From Imperialibacter sp. EC-SDR9 (GTDB taxonomy: Bacteria; Bacteroidota; Bacteroidia; Cytophagales; Cyclobacteriaceae): a stretch of DNA of 64,000 nt. Of the stretch, positions 24,923 to 31,579 are shown piece after piece (within the stretch, counting starts at the first letter, position 1; each line of letters starts with the position of its first letter). The notes beneath the pieces are model-generated. The model did no database searches and was not told the origin of the DNA. It saw nothing but the letters and a program-made list of their open reading frames with translations. The DNA lies in contig NZ_LR701592.1 in NCBI RefSeq assembly GCF_902498805.1, positions 1 through 64,000 of the forward strand, given 5' to 3'. The position numbers were made by a program, and so were the translations under genes.

Positions 24923-25801
24923 TTAGTCCCTTCCATACCCCTTAAAAACATCATTCCAATGCCAAACGATGTATTCTGGTTCAGGGTAGTATTGTTTGCG
25001 TTGAGGAAATCTTATTTGCTTATTGTGAAAACGAAGAAGCCACTCTTCAAGACCTTGAGTGCCATTGACTCTATCCGATACTATAATGACCAGCTCTTTG
25101 CTGAGCTTGTAGGCACCCAGGTCAAAAAGCTTATGATGGAGTGTGCATAGGGCCAGCCCGTTCACTTCTGTATCTGGGCCGCCAGCTTGATGCCATTTGA
25201 TATGTGCAGCATCCAAGGCTATGCTGTGATTGGATAGGCGAAGGTTGAAGCCGCAGACGGCACATTGGTATTCATAGGCGACGAGGATTTTCTCACGGAA
25301 CTTCTGATCCCTCACTTTTCTCTTCTGGTTTTTTATTTCTAAGTCCAGTCCCACGGCAGATAAGATATCATTGTGAATTGATTCTGGAAAATTTGAATCA
25401 AGGATATAATGAGCCACTTCATTGATCAATGTGGGGTACTCGTTAAACACCTCAATAATTGCTGGCGAAAAACCCGCATGAATATCGTTGTCAAACAAAA
25501 ACGGCCGTCCAGGGTCTTCTCCATGATAACTCTCAATCAACTCTGGTTTGTCAAATGTCCAGATATGATCATTGGCGAGGCGAACAAAGGGGTAGAAAGG
25601 CCTTTGATTTTTAGAGGAACCAAATTCTTCCAAGAGGGATGTTAATTTCTCATCTACTTCTCGATAAGCCAGCGATTCTTTGTTATTTTGTAATGAACCA
25701 AGTGCAAGAAGAATCAGAAGAGGCTTGTGTGGCGCACGCTTGTCGCCATTCCCCCAGGTTCTAATAGTTTCAAATTTCTGAAGGACTTCTTTTGGTGTCA
25801 T
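24923..25801 (-). CDS. Phosphorothioated-DNA-binding HNH restriction endonuclease (type IV)
   Basis: A 292-residue cytosolic nuclease. The ATG at 25801 is preferred over an upstream TTG. The N-terminal half (about 1-150) matches the sulfur-binding domain of ScoMcrA-like enzymes, with GDKRAPHKPLLILLALGSL at about 20-38 and YPFVRLANDHIWTF at about 70-84. The C-terminal half (about 185-240) is an HNH nuclease with CAVCGFNLRL, ALDAAHIKWHQ and LCTLHHKLFDLGAY, which provide the zinc cysteines and catalytic histidines. Family members cut foreign DNA that carries phosphorothioate links made by Dnd or Ssp systems. No dnd or ssp modification genes are in the window, as expected for a modification-dependent enzyme in an unmodified host. 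Confidence 0.85.
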   Translation of the reverse strand: MTPKEVLQKFETIRTWGNGDKRAPHKPLLILLALGSLQNNKESLAYREVDEKLTSLLEEFGSSKNQRPFYPFVRLANDHIWTFDKPELIESYHGEDPGRPFLFDNDIHAGFSPAIIEVFNEYPTLINEVAHYILDSNFPESIHNDILSAVGLDLEIKNQKRKVRDQKFREKILVAYEYQCAVCGFNLRLSNHSIALDAAHIKWHQAGGPDTEVNGLALCTLHHKLFDLGAYKLSKELVIIVSDRVNGTQGLEEWLLRFHNKQIRFPQRKQYYPEPEYIVWHWNDVFKGYGRD

Positions 25802-25925
25802 TTTGAAAGATAGCAAAATGGCTTACAACTTCGCTGCCTATTGTCAGCTTGAATGTCTTTAGATGTATCCTACCAACCTTTTGACGTTTTCTCAATATTT
25901 ATCTAGAATTTGTCATCGAGGATAG

Positions 25926-26696
25926 CTACTGTTTAAATCTAACCTCCCTGTGGTACCGCAAGAATGTCTTTTCAGGTAAAAATCTAGACGGAAGTATGAT
26001 GCTTTGCCCTTGATGTTTAACAAAGTAATCTTGAGTTTTCTTGCTTTTACTTTTTTTGAGAATGGAGGAAACCTGTATGGTATAGTCGTCCAAAATGGTG
26101 ATCAATCCGGTTTCAAAAGCTTTGTCATGTAGAGCATTAATGCATATTCCGTTTCGGATATTTAATCGATTCTCCTCATCAACACCCCATGGTCTGATAT
26201 GTCCGGCTATTAGTAACTCGGGCAGCTGAATACCAGTAATGCAGCAAGTGTTATTGTAAGCTGCCAAAACGGACTTTCTAAAAAAGGATTGATTTACTCT
26301 AGCCTTAATAACTTGATCTCTTGTTTTTCCCTCTTTTGGCAACTCTTCTTCTGAGATGTCATTCAATTTTTCAACGGTCGTGTTTTCCAGTTTCGCTAGC
26401 AACTTCTCACTTTCAAAGGAGGTGGTATTTAACGCTTCAAAAAACTCGTTCCATATCTCCTTGTCAAGGATGCTCGTATTGGACGCACCCTTTATTCCTC
26501 TGGCCTGAAGGCTAGGGTCAAAACTGGCGAAGTTCACCAATTTGTAGGCAACGGAATTCGGTGTTCTTTCAATAAGTTTAGCAAGGTGTACGACTTCCGG
26601 ATTTCGACTGTGAAGTCTTCCAAATGGCAGCTTACAGTAGAGGTTCAGTGCAAGAATCAATTCATCTCTCGTCCAAAGTCGTTGACCTTCTTTCAT
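25926..26696 (-). CDS. HNH endonuclease with N-terminal helical domain
   Basis: A 256-residue nuclease. Residues 1-90 form a helical domain (LWTRDELILALNLYCKLPFG ... TPNSVAYKLVNFAS) common in front of HNH_2 nucleases. Residues about 140-215 are the HNH core (VLAAYNNTCCITGI, AGHIRPWGVDEENRLNIRNGICINALHDKAFETGLITI) with the catalytic His and the Asn-Gly and His-Asp motifs. It probably restricts some class of foreign DNA. It overlaps the small zinc-ribbon gene upstream by 4 bp (ATGA) and is 124 bp upstream of the phosphorothioate-type nuclease, so the cluster is likely a defence unit. Confidence 0.82.
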   Translation of the reverse strand: MKEGQRLWTRDELILALNLYCKLPFGRLHSRNPEVVHLAKLIERTPNSVAYKLVNFASFDPSLQARGIKGASNTSILDKEIWNEFFEALNTTSFESEKLLAKLENTTVEKLNDISEEELPKEGKTRDQVIKARVNQSFFRKSVLAAYNNTCCITGIQLPELLIAGHIRPWGVDEENRLNIRNGICINALHDKAFETGLITILDDYTIQVSSILKKSKSKKTQDYFVKHQGQSIILPSRFLPEKTFLRYHREVRFKQ

Positions 26697-26884
26697 GAAT
26701 GAACGTTAAGGTTAACCTCTTCCTGAACTACAAATTCAATACTGCAACTTTCATTAAGGCACCTATGAACCTGTGTTTTGTCATTTGTGTGAGAGAAGTC
26801 TAAGACTATTTCACTTCTTGAACCGCAGAAAGGACAGGTAGTCGGTTGGTCGGAATAGATGAATGTTGTCGAAGAATCAACCAT
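26693..26884 (-). CDS. Small zinc-ribbon protein
   Basis: A 63-residue protein (ATG at 26884) with two cysteine pairs, CPFCGS at about residue 17 and CLNESC at about residue 42, consistent with a single zinc ribbon. The C-terminus is acidic (VVQEEVNLNVHS). It overlaps the HNH gene start by 4 bp, so the two are co-translated. It could be an accessory DNA- or protein-binding subunit of the nuclease. I do not recognise the family. Confidence 0.6.
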   Translation of the reverse strand: MVDSSTTFIYSDQPTTCPFCGSRSEIVLDFSHTNDKTQVHRCLNESCSIEFVVQEEVNLNVHS

Positions 26885-27968
26885 CAAAGTGTAATTAATA
26901 AATAACGATTGGAATCAAATGACTTCAACGATAGTAAATATACCGCTTAGTTTGTTTTTCTCGCTGGTGAAATGAAAAAGACTAAAGCATCCTCTCATCC
27001 AAGCCGCATTCACCCGCACATACCGCTAGACCTTTTAGCATCTACCGCAACCTCCACCAGCATCTACCGCAAGACCGACCCTTCTTTCAGTGCTACATTT
27101 CCCTGGTTCCTGCCTTGAAAGTACTCACCTCAAAGGCCAAAGGTTGGTGCTTCTGCCATGGAACCTGAAAGATTCACGCCTACAGGAAGGAAGTTTCACG
27201 AACAAAGGAGACAACTTTCACCGCAACAGGAAGAAAGATGTAGCGCAAGAGCCAGGAAGATCTAGCGCTACTTTTGCCTGCGTCTAGCGCTAGACTGGAA
27301 GACATCTAGCGCTAGAGTGGAAAGGTGTCTTCTGGTAGTGGATTTCTGGTTAACCGCATGGTCGGAATGCATTCGAAAAGTTCAATTTTTGCCACCTTGT
27401 TTTCTTTCTGAGTTCATCAGCTGAAATTTCCCTGATAGTCGTTGGGTGAACACTTCACAACTAATTTATTTCAATCGATTGAAAATGGTTTTAAGTACAT
27501 TCTTTGTAAAGAGCCTTTACACGAAAAAATGCAGGTAGGGATGCGTAAAATAGTCTCAAATCATATCTTTTTTCAGTCTTTTTGTTTCATTGAAAAATAA
27601 TATAAATTTTTTCAATTAATTTTTAGTGGAAAGAACTTTTTGGCACCAATATTGAATTGTTTTTTGCAACAAACACGGAGTAAAAATCACTTCTGCTGAG
27701 GCCTCAAACGAACCGCTTTTCACTCTACCGAAATACCCGGCCGGGATTTCAAATTGTTACCGTCCATTTTGTTGAAGTAGTGCATCTTGCCTTTCTTTCT
27801 TTGAGCGCACCGGGTATCGGGGTGCTTTAGAAGACCAGATCATCGGAGTCATCCTCTTGAACATGCCCCACAGGTGTTCACTAAGCGGGAGGCGCAACAG
27901 CGGCACACCCTTCGCAGGCTGAGACACAGTTTTAAATCATTTGTTTAACCATTTAAATTTTATCAATC
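26885..27968. other. Long gene-free region before the HU-HIG gene
   Basis: About 1.1 kb without a credible gene. Its left half contains the 22-bp-period array described at 27021-27328. From about 27440 to 27680 it is strongly AT-rich, with poly-T stretches, probably the promoter and leader region of the HU gene. From 27700 to 27960 it is mixed sequence in which I see no motif. Short frames here, such as one of 65 codons at 27090, have no ribosome binding site and run through the repeats. Confidence 0.6.
27021..27328. repeat. Degenerate array with exact 22-bp period
   Basis: Fourteen consecutive 22-bp units can be laid out. The hexamer TACCGC starts units at 27021, 27043 and 27065. CACGCC, CACGAA and CACCGC start units at 27175, 27197 and 27219. 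TAGCGC starts units at 27241, 27263, 27285 and 27307. The distance from 27065 to 27241 is 176, exactly 8 units, so the phase is kept through the diverged middle (units starting 27087-27153). Most units end in TT or ATC. The remaining 14-16 bases vary from unit to unit. The 3' units contain the palindrome CTAGCGCTAG. Confidence 0.7.
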
Positions 27969-28418
27969 ATGAATGCAATACCATATTCAATAATTCGTCG
28001 TGGCCAGCCGGGAGGCCGGACCCCGGGAGTGGCTGGGGGAGGCGACCAGAAGTACTACGCTTTCGTTAAGAGAGATCGTGTGATCAGCCTTCGGGAGATC
28101 ATTGAGGAAATCACTGCCATGAGCACCCTTACCAAGGGCGATGCACTCAATGCGGTGGAGAACTTCCTCGACCTGATTCCGAAGTATGTGAGAAAGGGCC
28201 ATATCGTGAACCTGGGGCAGCTGGGTACGTTCCGTATCAACCTGAGCAGCAAGGGCAGTGAAAAGCCTGAGCAGGTGAGCATTTTCAGCATCAAAGGCAC
28301 GAAGGTTTTGTACACCCAGAGTGAGGAGATGAAGAGAGAGCTGGCACAGCTGAAGTTTACCAGAGCGTCGGATGCGTTCGACAACCTGGATGTTGAACCA
28401 AACGAGGAGGCCGCATGA
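27969..28418 (+). CDS. HU-family DNA-binding protein (HU-HIG type)
   Basis: A 149-residue DNA-binding protein of the Bacteroidota HU-HIG family. Residues about 25-125 show the HU fold: the helical part (SLREIIEEITAMSTLTKGDALNAVENFLDLIPKYVRKGHIVNLGQLGTFRIN), then the beta-arm region (SSKGSEKPEQVSIFSIKGTKVLYTQSEEMK). The N-terminus is glycine- and arginine-rich. The C-terminus is acidic (DNLDVEPNEEAA). It is monocistronic, ends in a strong terminator, and sits inside a repeat-rich island. Nucleoid organisation is the usual role. Confidence 0.9.
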   Translation: MNAIPYSIIRRGQPGGRTPGVAGGGDQKYYAFVKRDRVISLREIIEEITAMSTLTKGDALNAVENFLDLIPKYVRKGHIVNLGQLGTFRINLSSKGSEKPEQVSIFSIKGTKVLYTQSEEMKRELAQLKFTRASDAFDNLDVEPNEEAA

Positions 28419-28477
28419 GTAGCGTAGTACATGTTGCTGTCGGCGTGCCGATTGGTGAAAGCCAGCAGAGAGAGTAG

Positions 28478-28507
28478 AATCTCGCATAAAAGTGCGGGAT
28501 TTTTTTG
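28478..28507 (+). terminator. Intrinsic terminator of the HU-HIG gene
   Basis: AATCTCGCA, a 6-nt loop and TGCGGGATT form a 9-bp stem with one G-T pair, followed by seven T. A near-identical hairpin with the same lead-in (AGAGTAG) occurs at 31099 with no gene in front of it. Confidence 0.88.
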
Positions 28508-28528
28508 TTGGAGGGTGAGCAGTGTAAA

Positions 28529-28730
28529 GGTTGGAGATACCTGCTTTCGCAGCCGACGTGGAACGGTATGACGGTGTAGCAGGCCGAGGCGCTATCATCG
28601 ATGTTTGTTTCTCCTGCGGGGTTAGCAGCGAGGCCATGAAAAGCGCAGCGTTGTTTCCTCTTGCACCGACCTCAGCAGGGGCGTCATGCCTGCAACGGCA
28701 GGCATCTCCAAGGTGTGCTGTCAAGGTCAT
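28529..28730. mobile_element. MITE-like repeat unit, copy A
   Basis: A roughly 200-bp unit that begins GGAGATACCTGC and ends TGCAACGGCAGGCATCTCC. Its core (CCTGCGGGGTTAGCAGCGAG, then CTCTTGCACCGACCTCAGCA) is shared with copies at 29108 and 29332. Its left end is degenerate compared with copy B, and its right end is a clean hairpin. There is no coding capacity of its own; frames through it are shadows. Confidence 0.75.
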
Positions 28731-28801
28731 TTCCTACTTTGAATGGACTGCAGTTTTAAATGTCGTTGCAAATCTTTAATTTCTTCCCTCATCTATACGA
28801 T

Positions 28802-29104
28802 ATGATTGCAAAAGGAGGGTACACATACATCATGTCTAATAAGCTGCGAACGGTCTTGTACATCGGCGTTACTTCCAACCTGTCTGCCAGGGTTTACAAA
28901 CACAAGACCGATACGGATTCAGCCTTTGTTGCCCGGTACAAATGCTTTGATATCATCTACTATGAATTTCATGACAGGATCGAGTCGGCTATCCTTCGGG
29001 AAAAGCAACTGAAGAAATGGAAGAGGGAGTGGAAGGAGAAGATGATTACCGCCTTCAATCCGCAACTGCTTGATTTAAGTGAACAGGTAAAGGATTTGGT
29101 GTGA
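28802..29104 (+). CDS. Small GIY-YIG nuclease-domain protein
   Basis: A 100-residue single-domain GIY-YIG protein. The ATG at 28802 is chosen because the family begins about here; an in-frame ATG at 28760 is possible. The signature is GYTYIMSNKLRTVLYIGVTS (GIY and YIG parts), followed by NLSARVYKHK with the catalytic Arg, and an IESAILREKQLKKWKREWK segment with the metal-binding Glu. It is not UvrC, which is far longer. The gene lies between copies A and B of the MITE-like repeat, and copy B starts 4 bp after its stop. It could act on those repeats, but this is inference. Confidence 0.88.
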   Translation: MIAKGGYTYIMSNKLRTVLYIGVTSNLSARVYKHKTDTDSAFVARYKCFDIIYYEFHDRIESAILREKQLKKWKREWKEKMITAFNPQLLDLSEQVKDLV

Positions 29105-29107
29105 GGA

Positions 29108-29331
29108 CGATTGTCTTTTTGGTCGGAGATACCTGCCGTTGCAGGTATGACGGTGTATCCGACGGTGGTGCTAGCATCGGTCGTCGCTCCTCCTGCGGGG
29201 TTAGCAGCGAGGCCATGAAAAAGCGCAGCGTTGTTTCCTCTTGCACCGACCTCAGCAGGGGCGTCATGTCTTTCCTTCCAGGCCGGGAAAAAAGGCATCT
29301 CTGGGGTGAGCTGTCAACGTTAACTGGAGGG
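29108..29331. mobile_element. MITE-like repeat unit, copy B
   Basis: A 224-bp unit directly after the GIY-YIG gene. It opens with CGATTGTCTTTTTGG and the intact hairpin GGAGATACCTGCCGTTGCAG (continuing GTATGACG). Its right end is altered (CGTCATGTCTTTCCTTCCAG, then GGCATCTC). The core is nearly identical to copies A and C. The intact left end of B is the near reverse complement of the right ends of A and C, so the complete element has terminal inverted repeats of about 28 bp. Confidence 0.75.
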
Positions 29332-29570
29332 CGATTGTCTTTTTGGTTGGAGATACCTGCCTAGCGCAGCCTTCCAGGCCGGCCGACGTGGAACGGTATG
29401 ACGGTGTTTCCGGCTGTAGTGCTAGCATCAGTTGTTGTTTTCTCCTGCGGAGTTAGCAGTGAGGCCATGAAAAGCGCAGTGTTGTTTCCTCTTGCACCGA
29501 CCTCAGCAGGGGCGTCATGCCTGCAACGGCAGGCATCTCGAAGGTGAACTGTCAACGCCAACCAGAGGAG
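29332..29570. mobile_element. MITE-like repeat unit, copy C
   Basis: Starts with the same CGATTGTCTTTTTGG as copy B, 224 bp after it, so B and C are in tandem. The left hairpin is interrupted by an extra CTTCCAGGCCGG segment. The right end TGCCTGCAACGGCAGGCATC is intact. Confidence 0.75.
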
Positions 29571-29580
29571 GATTTTGGTT

Positions 29581-29660
29581 TTGGTTGGGGATGCCTGGAA
29601 GGACAGGAGTGATGGCGGGAAGGTGAGTTGTCAGGGTCATTCCCTGCTTTGAATGTGTTG
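29581..29660. repeat. Truncated fourth repeat copy (D)
   Basis: TTGGTTGGGGATGCCTGG followed after about 20 bp by AGGTGAGTTGTCAGGGTCAT and TCCCTGCTTTGAATG. This joins the start of the unit to its far right flank, with the core deleted. The flank TCATTyCCTrCTTTGAATG also follows copy A at about 28727, so the GIY-YIG gene plus copies B and C are bracketed by direct repeats. Confidence 0.55.
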
Positions 29661-29679
29661 CCGAGCCTGTTGAAAGTTG

Positions 29680-30954
29680 TTACTCCGCAACCACCAGTGA
29701 AAATAACGTGCCGTAATTACCAGCTGAGGTTACTCTGGAGGAAACGCCATTGCGCCAGTAGGTTCCTTTTGCGCTGCCGGTGGCTGTTTCAAATCCGCCG
29801 CAATAAACATTTCCATTTATTACAAACACTGACGACACGCCGCTGTTAATTCCCGGGGCCGTTAAAGCTGTGGGCTCTCCATTCTTCCATAGAAGAGCTG
29901 TCCACACGTTGCCAGATGCAGTTTCAGAGCCACCTATGTACACATTGCCCTCGTCGAGAAAAATAGAGGCTGCCCTTGACGACTGGGCGCTACCACTGGC
30001 AGAAGCGAGCGCAGTCCCACTGGTATTCTTCCAGAACATTGCGGAGTTACCTTCAAAACCCACTGCAAAAACGCCCTCCTCCGTAATTTTTATATCGTCC
30101 ACCCTCGCCTGTATATCACCATTGGTAAGGTGAACGGCGACTCCATCCTTCCAGTAGGTCGCTTTGAGGCCTTCATCATACCCAGCCACATAAACTGAGC
30201 CCTGGAAGATCTCCACGTCATAGAATATAGATCGTGGATTTGCCTCTCCGGCAAATATTACTGTTCCATTCTTCCAAAGTTTCCCAACAAACCTGCCGTT
30301 TTCATTCACCTCATAGCCAGCAATATAAATATCGTCTCCCACTACCCGGATGCCCTTGGCATTGGCTGAAAAGCTCCCGTCGGTAAGGTCATGACCCACC
30401 CCATTTACCCAGTACTTAGCCGTTGTTTTTAAAGATATTCGCCCATCTCCAGCCGTGTAAACGTCTCCGCCAGATACGTCCATGGCTACTGCAGATTCAC
30501 TGATACCTACAGTGGCCAAATCAAAACTTGCATTATTTTTCCAATACTTCAGATGAGTCGTATTGTTGATGTTTTCTTGACCTAGAAAGTACAGACTTAA
30601 AACAGCCAGGGATTCGCTGAAGTCCATGGTGACGTCGCCACTTGTGATGTGCAGGATGCCTGTGCTGGCGTTGTCAGGAACAACAAACCGGATTTCAGAA
30701 TCATCAAGGCTTGTGATGTTGATCTCTTCGGTTCCAAGTACAACTTTCGTAGCCGAAAGAGCGGCATCAAAATTTTCACCCTCTACTGTAACGGTATCAC
30801 CTGGGAGTACGGATTTTGGAAAAAAGTCTGTGAGCACCGGCGAGCCAGGCTGGTCAATCGTGTCATCGTCTTTTCCGCAGGACACGAATAAAATCAACGA
30901 TAACAGACATATACATAGCGATGTTTTAATGCCAATGATTTGAATGGAGCGCAT
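29680..30954 (-). CDS. IPT/TIG-domain lipoprotein with WKNG repeats
   Basis: A 424-residue outer- or inner-membrane lipoprotein. The signal peptide ends in the lipobox LFVSC (Cys near residue 27), followed by an acidic GKDDD linker. Residues about 38-118 are an IPT/TIG immunoglobulin-like domain (PVLTDFFPKSVLPGDTVTVEGENF). Residues about 125-424 are seven or so repeats of about 45 residues with KYWKNN, LWKNG, YWKDG or YWRNG and a following VYxAGxE motif, likely a beta-propeller. Binding partner unknown. The gene starts just left of an orphan terminator and the 13-bp hairpin array. Confidence 0.82.
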   Translation of the reverse strand: MRSIQIIGIKTSLCICLLSLILFVSCGKDDDTIDQPGSPVLTDFFPKSVLPGDTVTVEGENFDAALSATKVVLGTEEINITSLDDSEIRFVVPDNASTGILHITSGDVTMDFSESLAVLSLYFLGQENINNTTHLKYWKNNASFDLATVGISESAVAMDVSGGDVYTAGDGRISLKTTAKYWVNGVGHDLTDGSFSANAKGIRVVGDDIYIAGYEVNENGRFVGKLWKNGTVIFAGEANPRSIFYDVEIFQGSVYVAGYDEGLKATYWKDGVAVHLTNGDIQARVDDIKITEEGVFAVGFEGNSAMFWKNTSGTALASASGSAQSSRAASIFLDEGNVYIGGSETASGNVWTALLWKNGEPTALTAPGINSGVSSVFVINGNVYCGGFETATGSAKGTYWRNGVSSRVTSAGNYGTLFSLVVAE

Positions 30955-31098
30955 ACAGTTGGTTTGATGAATACGAATTTAGAAAAAATAGATACACAAA
31001 GAATACAAAATGGACATAAGATCATAAATGGTTGATTGAAAGTAGGTGCTGTGGTGCTGCTCGCTTTCGCCAATCGGCATGTCAACGGATAGAGTAGG

Positions 31099-31129
31099 AT
31101 CCCGCATGAAAGTGCGGGATTTTTTTTTT
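31099..31129 (+). terminator. Orphan intrinsic terminator (copy of the HU terminator)
   Basis: ATCCCGCA, a 6-nt loop and TGCGGGAT form a perfect 8-bp stem followed by nine T. No rightward gene precedes it; the nearest gene to the left runs leftward. The AGAGTAG lead-in and loop match the terminator after the HU-HIG gene. It may end a small unannotated RNA or be a duplicated fragment. Confidence 0.75.
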
Positions 31130-31130
31130 G

Positions 31131-31579
31131 CTAAAGAGGTTACTCTATGCGTCCCTGCCGATGTAACCTCTTTAGTCAGTAAGGAATCATTCTCCTCGAA
31201 GATTAAAGAGGTTACTACTTTCTTTGGGGCAGAGTAACCTCTTTAATTTGCAGCAGGTGTAACCTCTTTAATTCAACGGTTTGCGCTAAAGAGGTTACTC
31301 TATGCGTCCCTGCCGATGTAACCTCTTTAGTTTGCGAAGAATCGTCTTCCTAAGATTAAAGAGGTTACTACTTTCTTTGGGGCTAGAGTAACCTCTTTAA
31401 TTTGCAGCAGATGTAACGTCTTTAATTCAACGGATTGCGCTAAAGAGGTTATTCTATGCGTCCCTGCAGACGTAACCTCTTTAGTTTGTGAAGAATCGTC
31501 TTCCTAAGATTAAAGAGGTTACCACTTTCTTTGGGGCTAGAGTAACCTCTTTAATTTGGAGCAGGTGTAACCTCTTTAA
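31131..31579. repeat. Array of three 154-155-bp units carrying fifteen copies of a 13-bp element
   Basis: Units start at 31131, 31286 and 31440. Each unit has the 13-mer YTAAAGAGGTTAC or its reverse complement in the order +, -, +, -, -. In unit 1 these are at 31131, 31163, 31203, 31234 and 31259. The first two and the second two copies of each unit pair into 13-bp hairpins with loops of 19 nt (TCTATGCGTCCCTGCCGAT) and 18-19 nt (ACTTTCTTTGGGGC core). Only two of the fifteen copies carry a substitution (31413 and 31440). The last copy overlaps the stop codon of the glycosidase-like gene. Confidence 0.9.

Noticed and set aside
27021-27328. CRISPR array as explanation for the 22-bp-period array
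   Set aside because: The conserved part of each unit is only about 6 bp and diverges between units. There are no Cas genes nearby.
27987-28730. A 247-codon leftward open frame covering the HU gene and repeat copy A
   Set aside because: It runs antisense through HU-HIG and continues into a dispersed repeat. Similar fragments appear in each repeat copy, so it is a property of the repeat and not a gene.
28802-29104. UvrC or a group I intron homing endonuclease
   Set aside because: The GIY-YIG protein is only 100 residues and has no UvrC helix-hairpin-helix part. There is no intron sequence around it.
31131-31579. CRISPR array or integron attC sites as explanation for the 13-bp hairpin array
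   Set aside because: CRISPR needs unique spacers between identical repeats, but here the intervening bases are themselves repeated. No Cas gene or integrase is in the window, and attC core sites are absent.
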